From M3007 sp031425035 (GTDB taxonomy: Bacteria > Bacteroidota > Bacteroidia > Chitinophagales > Saprospiraceae): a DNA stretch of 64,000 bases. The stretch is taken from assembly GCA_031425035.1 (NCBI GenBank), contig JANPIN010000016.1, forward strand, positions 62,001 to 126,000, given 5' to 3'. Below the pieces are notes generated by a model. The model saw nothing but the letters and a program-made list of their open reading frames with translations. It had not been told where the DNA came from and made no database searches. This document shows, piece after piece, positions 33,767-42,102 of this stretch (positions are counted from its first letter, which is position 1; every line of letters begins with the position of its first letter). The position numbers and the translations under genes were made by a program.

Positions 33767-35503
33767 ATGAGAAAATACGCGCTTCTTTCCCTGATTATCC
33801 TGGGCGGCATCTGGTCCTGTAAAACGACGGTGTCCAGCTTCGAGCCTACTGCCACGCCGGTACAGCAGGTCGCCATTCCCCGGGTGGAAAAAATGCCCAA
33901 CCTGCCCAAACCTTTTGTGCAGAAAGATTGGAAGAAAACGGCCCTCGAATTTGATCGCTATGCCTATGATTTTTCCCAGAAAGGCAAGTTCCTGCCGCTG
34001 ATCTGGATGGATAATAAAGGGCGCAATTTCAACGAGCCGACCTTTGGACTATACACCGCGTTGGGCGACGTACGCGAAGGTCCGGCGGTAAACAACGGTG
34101 AAAACCACGAGGCGCTGGGCGCGCTGGGCTCCATCATCGGGGCGACGCTGGTCGGTATTGACAAAAGCAAACAGGACGGACATAACTACGTCCGCATGAT
34201 GCGCAACTTCTTTAACAAGGAAAACGGCTGGAACATTATCCAGAATTTTACGAATAAAGGCGCGCATATTGGCGGGGGTTACGGCAATGACTACTGGTAT
34301 GAAGTGCATAATAACGTGCTGTTTTATGCGGTCGGGAATTACTACCCGAAAGAAGAAGGCTACACGGAAATCATGCGGACGATTGCCAACCAGTTTTATC
34401 GCTCCGATTCGGTGCTGGGTAAGAACTACAGCTACTCGTATTTCGATTTTAAAGACATGAAGCCGTATAAAAACCACATTCCGACCCAGGAAGATGTGGC
34501 GGCCGGTTATTCCTTCATTTTGTACGCAGCTTATCAGAAATTCGGCGATGAAAAATACCTGAAGGCCGCCCGCAACGCCCTCGACGTACTGGCTGGACAA
34601 AAGGAAAACCGCAACTACGAAGCCATGATGCCATTCGGGGCGTACGTCGGCGCGCGGATGAATGCCGAACTGGGCACGCAGTACGACGTACTGAAATTCC
34701 TGAACTGGACCTTTGACGGTGATGCCGTCGGCCGCGAAGGCTGGGGCGTAATTGTCGATAACTGGGGTGGCTACGACGTGAGCGGTATGGTCGGCAGTAC
34801 CATCGATCGGGGCGGTTACGGGTTTGCGATGAACACCTTCGATCTGGCCTGGCCGCTCAGCGCCATGTTGCGCTACGATCAGCGCTATGCCCGCAGTGTG
34901 GGCAAATGGTTCCTGAATGCCTCCAACACGGCCCGTTTATTCTATCCCTACGATATTCCCGATTCGTTGCAGGCGCTGCCGGACCGCAAGGCCGTTACCA
35001 AAAATGTGATCGCTTACGAAGGGCTGACCAAGCAATCGGGTTATGCGGAACATAAAGGCATCACGCCGTTTGCGCAGGGCGACGGACCGCTTTGGGAAAA
35101 AGGTATGCCGCCGGAAACCATGTTTTCCGTGTATGGCAGCGGCCACGTTGGCTTTTTCGGCGGTCTGATCCAACCGACCAACGTGGCGGAAGTGCTGCAA
35201 ATTGATTGCCGGGCGACCGATATGTTCCGTAGCACGGAGGCTTATCCGACCTTTTTGTTCTATAACCCTTTTAAAGAGGTTAAAAAAGTAACCACCCATG
35301 TAGGGGCCAAAAGTGTGGATCTTTACGATGCCGTGAGCCGTAAAATCCTGCAGCGCAGTGTCAAAGGCAGCGTCACTTTCGACGTGCCGGCCGATGCCGC
35401 GCGGCTGCTGGTACTGGTGCCGGCGGGCAGCAAATACAGCGTGGAAAAAGGGAAGTTGCTGGCGGGCGGAGTACCGGTGGATTATCGGTATATGGGGAAA
35501 TAA
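33767..35503 (+). CDS. Lipoprotein paralogue of the N-terminal domain of the 1037-residue secreted protein
   Basis: The 578-residue product has a lipoprotein signal (LSLIILGGIWSC, Cys near 18). The rest aligns by eye with residues 24-560 of the protein encoded at 23588: VAIPRVEKMPNLPKPF against IAVPRVDLMPNEPMPF, GARMNAELGTQYDV, NWGGYDVSGMVG, TARLFYP and SVDLYDAVS. All accessory domains of the larger protein are absent. Conserved acidic and aromatic residues in both copies (for example D in WGGYDVSG and E in MNAELGT) are candidates for a catalytic centre. As a lipoprotein it would act at the cell surface or in the periplasm while the T9SS paralogue acts outside. No named family recognised. Confidence 0.8.
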   Translation: MRKYALLSLIILGGIWSCKTTVSSFEPTATPVQQVAIPRVEKMPNLPKPFVQKDWKKTALEFDRYAYDFSQKGKFLPLIWMDNKGRNFNEPTFGLYTALGDVREGPAVNNGENHEALGALGSIIGATLVGIDKSKQDGHNYVRMMRNFFNKENGWNIIQNFTNKGAHIGGGYGNDYWYEVHNNVLFYAVGNYYPKEEGYTEIMRTIANQFYRSDSVLGKNYSYSYFDFKDMKPYKNHIPTQEDVAAGYSFILYAAYQKFGDEKYLKAARNALDVLAGQKENRNYEAMMPFGAYVGARMNAELGTQYDVLKFLNWTFDGDAVGREGWGVIVDNWGGYDVSGMVGSTIDRGGYGFAMNTFDLAWPLSAMLRYDQRYARSVGKWFLNASNTARLFYPYDIPDSLQALPDRKAVTKNVIAYEGLTKQSGYAEHKGITPFAQGDGPLWEKGMPPETMFSVYGSGHVGFFGGLIQPTNVAEVLQIDCRATDMFRSTEAYPTFLFYNPFKEVKKVTTHVGAKSVDLYDAVSRKILQRSVKGSVTFDVPADAARLLVLVPAGSKYSVEKGKLLAGGVPVDYRYMGK

Positions 35504-35527
35504 CTGGTTAAATACCCTCTTTAATCG

Positions 35528-35565
35528 GAATGGCCTGACTACAGATTACTGCAGTCAGGCCATTC
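35528..35565. terminator. Bidirectional hairpin between convergent genes at the end of the SusCD locus
   Basis: GAATGGCCTGACT (35528-35540) is exactly complementary to 35553-35565 with a 12-base loop. It sits 25 bases after the plus-strand lipoprotein stop and 24 bases after the minus-strand propeller-protein stop, so it can close both transcripts. Confidence 0.85.
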
Positions 35566-35588
35566 TGTAATTGGGTTTATCAGCCGTT

Positions 35589-36845
35589 TTAATTTTGCAA
35601 AACATAGTGTTTGATCGCACTCCCATTACCAACGGCTACATGGGTGGTGCCGTAAACATCTTTCCACACGACGATGCCATCACTGAATTGATCGCAGGCC
35701 GGCAGGATGGTCTCGAGTTTTTTGCCCGTTGAAATTTCGTAAACGTCTATTCTGTCCCAATTGGTAACAAAGAGGCGATCCAGATCGAAGGCCGCCCGGA
35801 GCGTACCACTTAAGGGTCTTATACTGTATAAAGGCTGATGGGTTGCATTATCCAGGACCTGTAAAGCGGCATTATTGTCTTTTACCAGTATGTACTGTTC
35901 ACTCACCAGCAAGTCACCATAGAAGCCATCCTGCATGCTGTTTGCGGGGGTCATACTGATGGTTTCCAGAACGGTGCCGGAACTAATATTCCAGACCAGG
36001 ATTTTACCCATCCAGCTCAGGTAGGCCGTTGTACCACGCACGGTAATTTGCTGTACGCTGTTATAAATAATGATCAACGAAGCAGTTGTGAGTTCCTGCC
36101 GTTCGTACACCCAGCTCTTGGTCGTGACATCAAAGAGCGCCATAAATGCACGTAGTGCATTAGAACTGGCCTGGGTTTCAAAATAAGCACTCAATACATA
36201 CGTATGGCCGTCGGCGCCCATAAACGGCGTCAGGGACGTAATGCGACCATAACCGGCCCAGCTGTGATGGGCATGGCTATAAGCCGGGGTAAACAACAGA
36301 TCCAGGCGGTTCGGCTCGCGTAGATTACCCACGAACACGGCGTCGGCCACTATACCTTCTGCATCCGGTACGTGGCGGGTGACGAAATACTGGTCGCCCA
36401 CGCCGTATACGCCCTTATCAATATCGCATTCGCCTAAAGCGCGTTCCCACATCAGTTCGCCCGTTTTTACATTAAACACCGCCAGTCCGGTAGCGGATGC
36501 GGCTGCTGCCAGATCGCCGTTCCGATAAAGAGCATCGGTATTACTGAAAGCCTTACCGGCTACCGGCGATTCGATCTGGTGGAGCATCTTGCCGGTAGTA
36601 ATGTCCATCCAGTACAATCCGTCTTGCGAAGCGAGTAACACCTTCGAACCCTCGCTGAGGGCTACATCGCGGAGGTAAGCCGGCACGGAAAACTTGCCGG
36701 CATAAGCCGTGGCTTTGGAAGAATCGCAGTTGGTAATTCCACCAGGCGAATGCGGTAGTAGAATTTCCACGAGCAGGTTATCGTCTTTACAACAGGCGGA
36801 AAGTAAAAAAGCAAAAAGAGCGAAAGGGAGAACCAGTTTATGCAT
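35589..36845 (-). CDS. PQQ/WD-like beta-propeller lipoprotein
   Basis: This 418-residue lipoprotein (lipobox FLLSAC, Cys near 18) contains repeated blade-like phrases, such as VLLASQDGLYWMDITTGKML, GLAVFNVKTGELMWERAL, AYLSWMGKILVWNISSGTVL and ILVKDNNAALQVLDNATHQ. These match the PQQ-like / quinoprotein-type propeller in which each blade ends with a G-K/T-x-L turn. Propellers of this type usually bind proteins or peptides rather than carry enzyme activity in lipoproteins. It is convergent to the SusCD locus and separated by a hairpin, so it is likely independent. Function unknown. Confidence 0.75.
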   Translation of the reverse strand: MHKLVLPFALFAFLLSACCKDDNLLVEILLPHSPGGITNCDSSKATAYAGKFSVPAYLRDVALSEGSKVLLASQDGLYWMDITTGKMLHQIESPVAGKAFSNTDALYRNGDLAAAASATGLAVFNVKTGELMWERALGECDIDKGVYGVGDQYFVTRHVPDAEGIVADAVFVGNLREPNRLDLLFTPAYSHAHHSWAGYGRITSLTPFMGADGHTYVLSAYFETQASSNALRAFMALFDVTTKSWVYERQELTTASLIIIYNSVQQITVRGTTAYLSWMGKILVWNISSGTVLETISMTPANSMQDGFYGDLLVSEQYILVKDNNAALQVLDNATHQPLYSIRPLSGTLRAAFDLDRLFVTNWDRIDVYEISTGKKLETILPACDQFSDGIVVWKDVYGTTHVAVGNGSAIKHYVLQN

Positions 36846-37108
36846 GGCGCGGAATTTTTATAACGTGAAATAATAGGGCAAAGTTCCGTGCCATTGCCAG
36901 TACGTGGGAAGTGACTTTTACCACGAATACATAAATTTTTATCGCATATCAATAGAATGGAGGGAAATATTGATAAAATGCCCCTTAACCCGCATTTTAT
37001 GACATTAATATCTTGGTCAACCGTATAAGACCATAATATTTTTACGCTTCCAGTTTAATCCACAGATTTTAATCGGCCGTGTATTCATCCCACTAAAAGG
37101 CTTCCTGC

Positions 37109-39046
37109 ATGAACGAAAACAAACACTACATCCAATGGAAAGACCTGTATTTACTGCTTAGCCTGTTTTTACTTGGCTGTCTGCCGGTCTGTCTGCAGGC
37201 CCAAACGGAAGACCGTTTGTCCCCGCGCATGCTGAAGGGTTTGACCCTGGAGGAACTCATGAATGTGGAAGTTACGTCCGTCACTAAAAGTCCGGAAAAA
37301 CTGAGCGAGGCTGCTTCTGCCATCCAGGTGTTAACCGGCGATGATATCCGGCGCTCGGGTGCCCTGCGTCTGCCGGAAGCCTTGCGGCTGGCTCCAAATC
37401 TGCAGGTGGCGCAGACGAATGCCCACGATTGGGCCATTACCGCCCGCGGATTCAACGGCGCCCCCCTCCTGAGCAACACGCTCTCTAATAAACTGCTGGT
37501 CATGACCGATGGCCGCTCCGTGTACACGCCGCTGTTCGGGGGGGTGTTCTGGGACGTGCAAAACGTGGTGCTGGAAGATGTAGATCGCATCGAGGTCGTC
37601 AGCGGACCCGGCGGCACCCTATGGGGCGCAAATGCGGTCAACGGGGTTATCAACGTCATTACCAAAAGTGCCCGGGAAACCCAGGGGCTATATGCCACGG
37701 TCGCCGCCGGTACTTTGCTACAGGATCAGGCGGCGCTGCGTTACGGTTTTCAGTTCGATTCCACGCTGTTTTGCCGGGTGTACGGACAGCGGTTTGACCA
37801 GCATAGTACCCAACACTTGGACGGGGCAGACGCCCAGGATGCCTGGGGAATGAGCCAGGGCGGGTTTCGGATGGACTATATGCCTTCTCAACGCAGTACG
37901 CTGACCCTTCAGGGTGACCTCTACGATGGAAAGGAAAACAACTATCCGCGTGCCGGAGTTAATGGCCAGAATATACTGGGCCGCTGGACACGGCGCTTTT
38001 CCCCACAATCCGAACTTATTGTACAGGCTTACTACGACCGGACCTGGCGTGATCTGCCGCTACAGGAATTCCGCCAAACCCTGCAAACCTATGACCTGGA
38101 CCTGGAGTATCATTTCCCTTTGGGCAAGCGCCAGCAAATAGTCTGCGGCCTGGGCTACCGGTTGATGGATGATGCCGTGCGTAACAGCGACCGCGTAACC
38201 TTCAATCCGGATCGCCGCATTTTAGAGTTATTCAATGAGTTCGTTCAGGACCAGATCGAGCTGCTGGCTGGTCGTCTGATGTTGACCATCGGTACCAAAC
38301 TGCTGCATAATGACTACTCCGGTCTGGAATGGCAGCCGAGTGCCCGCCTGGCCTGGACGCCGACGGAAACACAAACCATCTGGACGGCGGTGTCGCGGGC
38401 GGTCAGGACTCCCGCCCGGCTGGATGCCGATGCCATCACGCCGAACATCATGACAAGAAACCGGGAATTCGATTCCGAAAAGGTGGTGGCTTATGAACTT
38501 GGATATCGCATCCGGCCGCTGGAGCAGGTGTCGCTTTCCATCGCCGCTTTTTATCACGACTACGATGATCTGCGCAGCATAAACGTGAATCCCCACCCAC
38601 CGACGCCATTTTTGTTTGCCAACGATCAGGAGGCGCAATCGTGGGGACTGGAAATATCCGGCAATTTTTTTGCCAGGCCCTGGTGGCGTTTGCGAGGTGG
38701 TTTTACCTTCCTGGATAATCAGTTTTCCGCAAAATCCCCGGCTGTAAGTCCCATCAGCGTCATTTTCGAGAGCATTGACCCGCACAATCAGGCGCTGTTA
38801 CAATCCATTATGGATCTTCCCGGAAACTTTCAACTCGATGTGGTGGGGCGCTACGTCGATCTTTTACCGGCGACGCCATCGCTGACCATACCAGCCTATT
38901 TGACCTTGGATATTCGTCTGGCATGGATTTTTAAAGCATTTAGGTTTTCTATTGTAGGGCAAAATCTTGGTGAAGAGGCCCACCGTGAATTCGGATCGAG
39001 GCAAATTCCTAGAAGTCTCTACTTAAAGACCGCTTTTCATTTTTGA
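37109..39046 (+). CDS. TonB-dependent receptor, first gene of a receptor-YfiR-kinase operon
   Basis: The 645-residue protein has an export segment (DLYLLLSLFLLGCLPVCLQAQ), then a TonB-receptor plug domain (about 50-170) with LTLEELMNVEVTSVTKSPEK, the family phrase VLTGDDIRRSGALRLPEALR, GGVFWDVQNVVLEDVDRIEV and GTLWGANAVNGVINVITK, and a barrel ending in TAFHF. No carboxypeptidase-like N-terminal extension is present. The opening LSLEELMNVEVTSVSK-like phrase marks the receptor type often found beside YfiR and kinases or diguanylate cyclases. The next gene begins inside its stop codon (TTGA). Confidence 0.92.
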   Translation: MNENKHYIQWKDLYLLLSLFLLGCLPVCLQAQTEDRLSPRMLKGLTLEELMNVEVTSVTKSPEKLSEAASAIQVLTGDDIRRSGALRLPEALRLAPNLQVAQTNAHDWAITARGFNGAPLLSNTLSNKLLVMTDGRSVYTPLFGGVFWDVQNVVLEDVDRIEVVSGPGGTLWGANAVNGVINVITKSARETQGLYATVAAGTLLQDQAALRYGFQFDSTLFCRVYGQRFDQHSTQHLDGADAQDAWGMSQGGFRMDYMPSQRSTLTLQGDLYDGKENNYPRAGVNGQNILGRWTRRFSPQSELIVQAYYDRTWRDLPLQEFRQTLQTYDLDLEYHFPLGKRQQIVCGLGYRLMDDAVRNSDRVTFNPDRRILELFNEFVQDQIELLAGRLMLTIGTKLLHNDYSGLEWQPSARLAWTPTETQTIWTAVSRAVRTPARLDADAITPNIMTRNREFDSEKVVAYELGYRIRPLEQVSLSIAAFYHDYDDLRSINVNPHPPTPFLFANDQEAQSWGLEISGNFFARPWWRLRGGFTFLDNQFSAKSPAVSPISVIFESIDPHNQALLQSIMDLPGNFQLDVVGRYVDLLPATPSLTIPAYLTLDIRLAWIFKAFRFSIVGQNLGEEAHREFGSRQIPRSLYLKTAFHF

Positions 39047-39624
39047 ATAACATAGCCAGAAATTCCGCTCCGTATTATCTGCCTGCAGACCTAAAAAAAG
39101 GTTGTGCCGGATTGTTTTTTTTCCTGCTGAGTGGACTTTATGTTTCCGGGCAGGCACCGCCCCCAAGCAGAGAATACCAGTTAAAAGCGGTGTTCCTTTT
39201 CAACTTTACCCAGTTTGTAGAATGGCCCCAAAACGCTTTTGCCAGTCCCGCAGACCCCTTCGTCATCGGTATATTAGGAGATGATCCTTTTGGAAATTAC
39301 CTGGAAGAAACGGTAGCCGGTGAATACGTAATGGGTCACCCCCTGGTTATTCACCACTATCATTCAACGAAGGATATTGCCAATTGTCATATTCTTTTTA
39401 TCAGTTCCTGGGACATAAAAAAAGTGAAGGATATGTTGGCTGAAACTACTGTACGGAACATGCTAACCGTAAGTGATATGGACAACTTCGCCAGCCTGGG
39501 GGGCATGATCGGGTTCATTAATTACGATAATAAAATAAAACTTCAAATTAAACCGGCCGCCGCAAAAAATGCTAATTTGAATATAAGCTCCAAACTTCTT
39601 CGTCTCGCAGATATAATTGATTAA
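39043..39624 (+). CDS. YfiR/DUF4154 periplasmic regulator
   Basis: Translation most likely starts with TTG at 39043, overlapping the receptor stop; no other start precedes the domain. A hydrophobic segment (GLFFFLLSGLYVSGQA, ending near residue 37) should direct export. The rest is a YfiR-type domain: YQLKAVFLFNFTQFVEWP, FVIGILGDDPFG, CHILFISSW, NMLTVSDMDNFASLGGMIGF and KLQIKPAAAKNANLNISSKL. In YfiBNR the periplasmic YfiR holds back an inner-membrane enzyme through its CHASE8 domain until relieved by YfiB. Here the following gene encodes a CHASE8 kinase, so the same logic is inferred. Confidence 0.88.
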   Translation: MNNIARNSAPYYLPADLKKGCAGLFFFLLSGLYVSGQAPPPSREYQLKAVFLFNFTQFVEWPQNAFASPADPFVIGILGDDPFGNYLEETVAGEYVMGHPLVIHHYHSTKDIANCHILFISSWDIKKVKDMLAETTVRNMLTVSDMDNFASLGGMIGFINYDNKIKLQIKPAAAKNANLNISSKLLRLADIID

Positions 39625-39630
39625 AGGACA

Positions 39631-41160
39631 ATGAAATCCAACGTAACACCTATTCAACGTCAGCTGATGCGCGTCATCCTGCTGATCACTGGAACTGTGT
39701 TATTTTTGACCTGTGTGGCTTTTTTTACCTTTGATTATATCACTTTTCGCCAGACTACGAAAACCCAGATCGCTACGCTGGGCGCTATCATTGCCGCTAA
39801 CAGTACCGCAGCCCTGGCCTTTGATGACCGAAGAGATGCCGGGGAAACACTGGACGCTTTAAAAGCGGAAAAACATATAGTAGCGGCTTGCCTGTACGAT
39901 AAAGAAGGGCGTGTTTTTTCCAGTTATCCGGTCGACCTTTCCCCGCAGAATTTTCCGGCAAAACCCGGCCTTGACGGTTTTTTGTTTGCCAATAACCACC
40001 TGTCCGGATTTCAGCCGGTCAAACAAGGCAATAAAAGGCTGGGCACGCTCTACCTGGATTCGGATATGCAGGTCATTTATGATCAACTGCAACGATACGT
40101 ATTCATCGCGCTGGTCATTGTCAGCATCGCCCTGATGCTGGCTTATTTTCTTTCGGATCGCCTGCAAAAAACGGTGACCGCTCCCATTCTGGCCCTGGCA
40201 AAAACGGCCCGGCTTATTTCCGAACACCATGACTATGCGGCGCGGGCCAATACCTCCAACGTGGCCGAGCTGCGTTTACTGACAGACGCTTTTAACCACA
40301 TGCTGGAGCAGATTGAAGCGCAGAACCTGGAGATTTTATCCTTTAATCAAAACCTCGAACAAAAGGTCAGCGAACGGACGCGGGAAGTGGAACTGGCGAA
40401 AAGCGAACTGGAAAACGTAAATGATAAACTGATAAAATCCAACCGCGACCTGGAACAATTTGCCTATATCGCTTCCCATGACCTGCAGGAACCGCTGCGC
40501 AAGGTCCGTACCTACGCGGAAATGGCGGGTCGAAATCTGCACGATGAAGAATTGGCCAGAAAATATTTTGATAAAATAAGTTCTTCGGCCGGGCGAATGA
40601 CGGAATTAATTCAGGCCGTATTAAATTATAGTCGTTTATCGAAGGCAGATGAACAATATGAACAGATCGATTTAAATCAGGTCATTGATAATATTAAAAC
40701 AGATTTCGAGCTGCTGATCAGTGAAAAAAATGCCGTGATCAAGACCAGTTCCTTGCCCAGCATCCGGGGTATACCACTGCAAATACACCAGCTTTTTTTA
40801 AACCTGATCAGTAATTCACTTAAATTTTCCAAGCATGCGCCCATCATTACAATTACTTGTAAAATACTTGCCGGTAACGCTATTAAAACGGAAGCAGAAG
40901 TGAATCAGGATGTCCCTTATTTAGCCCTGACTTTTAAAGATAACGGCATCGGTTTTGAGCCGCAGTATGCCGATCAGATCTTTACTATTTTTCAACGGCT
41001 GCACGGTAAACAGGAATACGCCGGCACGGGGATCGGTCTGGCATTATGCAAGAAAATTGTGGAAAATCACCACGGATTTATTACTGTCCAAAGCGCGTTG
41101 GGCGCGGGCGCGGAATTCACGGTGTATTTGCCGATGGAACAGGAGGTGGCCGCTTTTTAA
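39631..41160 (+). CDS. CHASE8-HAMP sensor histidine kinase
   Basis: The 509-residue protein has a membrane segment (about 12-34), a CHASE8 sensor with the phrase IAANSTAALAFDDRRDAGE (about 50-68) and YDKEGRVFSSYP, a second membrane segment (about 153-173), HAMP (about 175-228), a coiled coil, a HisKA-type dimerisation region with SHDLQEPLRKVRTYAEM (phospho-His near 285), and an HATPase domain with NLISNSLKFS, FKDNGIGFEPQYADQIF and GTGIGLALCKKIVENHHG. No receiver or response regulator is in the window. It is 6 bases after YfiR. Signal flow receptor-YfiR-kinase is inferred from order and from YfiBNR. Confidence 0.93.
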   Translation: MKSNVTPIQRQLMRVILLITGTVLFLTCVAFFTFDYITFRQTTKTQIATLGAIIAANSTAALAFDDRRDAGETLDALKAEKHIVAACLYDKEGRVFSSYPVDLSPQNFPAKPGLDGFLFANNHLSGFQPVKQGNKRLGTLYLDSDMQVIYDQLQRYVFIALVIVSIALMLAYFLSDRLQKTVTAPILALAKTARLISEHHDYAARANTSNVAELRLLTDAFNHMLEQIEAQNLEILSFNQNLEQKVSERTREVELAKSELENVNDKLIKSNRDLEQFAYIASHDLQEPLRKVRTYAEMAGRNLHDEELARKYFDKISSSAGRMTELIQAVLNYSRLSKADEQYEQIDLNQVIDNIKTDFELLISEKNAVIKTSSLPSIRGIPLQIHQLFLNLISNSLKFSKHAPIITITCKILAGNAIKTEAEVNQDVPYLALTFKDNGIGFEPQYADQIFTIFQRLHGKQEYAGTGIGLALCKKIVENHHGFITVQSALGAGAEFTVYLPMEQEVAAF

Positions 41161-41161
41161 A

Positions 41162-41393
41162 CATGAGGAGTCATCCCGAATTTTATGAAGCATATTTAGA
41201 ACAATGGTAACGCGGATAAAACGGATTTGGCGGATTTCCACGGATTTTAAGTCCGTGAAAATCCGTTTTTATCCGCTAAATCCGCGTTGCCATCGTTCTA
41301 CGTGTGCGTGTTCTCCGGAGATCTGCGCCAATTTCAACTAGCGCCAGGCTTTGTAGAGTAAATTATCTAAAATCCGGGATGACTCGACTCATG
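41162..41393. repeat. Nested palindrome after the kinase operon
   Basis: Outer arms 41162-41185 and 41368-41393 (CATGAG..AGTCATCCCG and its inverse) surround an inner palindrome, 41199-41298. The inner arms read GAACAATGGTAACGCGGAT... and ...ATCCGCGTTGCCATCGTTC and contain CGGAT/ATCCG subunits. The inner part is clearly related to the inner palindrome at 8053-8181 (AACGCGGAT, AAATCCGTTTTTATCCGC), while the outer arms differ. Confidence 0.9.
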
Positions 41394-41407
41394 TTTAAAA
41401 ATATTGC

Positions 41408-41830
41408 TTACCGCCACAGGCTCAGTATACCGCCCATCACCATCAGCGAAATCCACCAGTAGCCGATGTGTACCAGAAACCAACTCCAGCCCCGGCGCTC
41501 AAACAGCGCGGTGGTGCCCAAAAAGGGCATGGCCAGCATGATGGTTACGGCAGTACCGTGGACCATACCGTGCTGAAAAGTGCCGAAACGCTCGGCTTCC
41601 TGACCGGGTCCGGTCACGTTTTGATGCATGAACATGGCCAGCAGAAATGACAGCACGGTCGCTCCCAAATAAATGAGCGGCATATTCGCGCCACGCATGC
41701 TTTCCGCCGTGGTGTTGTTGGCGCGCATCCAGTAACTGCCCATGACTTTAGGATTATACCAGATAGCGCCGATTACCAATGGCACGAGGGTGGCTGCCAC
41801 GATGGCGGCCCAATTCATTGTTGGTTCCAT
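41408..41830 (-). CDS. DUF1761 family membrane protein
   Basis: This 140-residue protein has four hydrophobic segments (about 8-24, 52-70, 90-108 and 118-136) and the DUF1761 pattern: NWAAIVAATLVPLVIGAIWYNPKVMGSYW at the start (split by the first membrane turn), AMFMHQNV, FGTFQHGMVHGTAVT and FLVHIGYWWISLMVMGG near the end. It is an inner-membrane protein of unknown function found widely in Bacteroidota. It is convergent to the kinase operon and separated from it by a palindrome. Confidence 0.88.
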   Translation of the reverse strand: MEPTMNWAAIVAATLVPLVIGAIWYNPKVMGSYWMRANNTTAESMRGANMPLIYLGATVLSFLLAMFMHQNVTGPGQEAERFGTFQHGMVHGTAVTIMLAMPFLGTTALFERRGWSWFLVHIGYWWISLMVMGGILSLWR

Positions 41831-42102
41831 AATTTAAAATTTTTCGTTTTGAATAAATGCGCGGTAAACCTACAAGGATTTTGTTAGAAACAAATAATGT
41901 TGCAGTTAATTTTAGGCTTTTCACGGCAGTATTTTCCATACATCGCATAGGATTCGATATATAGTATGGGGATTGTGTTAATATGCCTTATAAAATTAGA
42001 AAATGAATTAAATAGCCACCAGCATTTTAAAATCAAAACGACAGGCATTCGGCGGACCCGCGCTATTTTCGCGGCCTTTTAGCATTTGCTGAAAAACATC
42101 GC

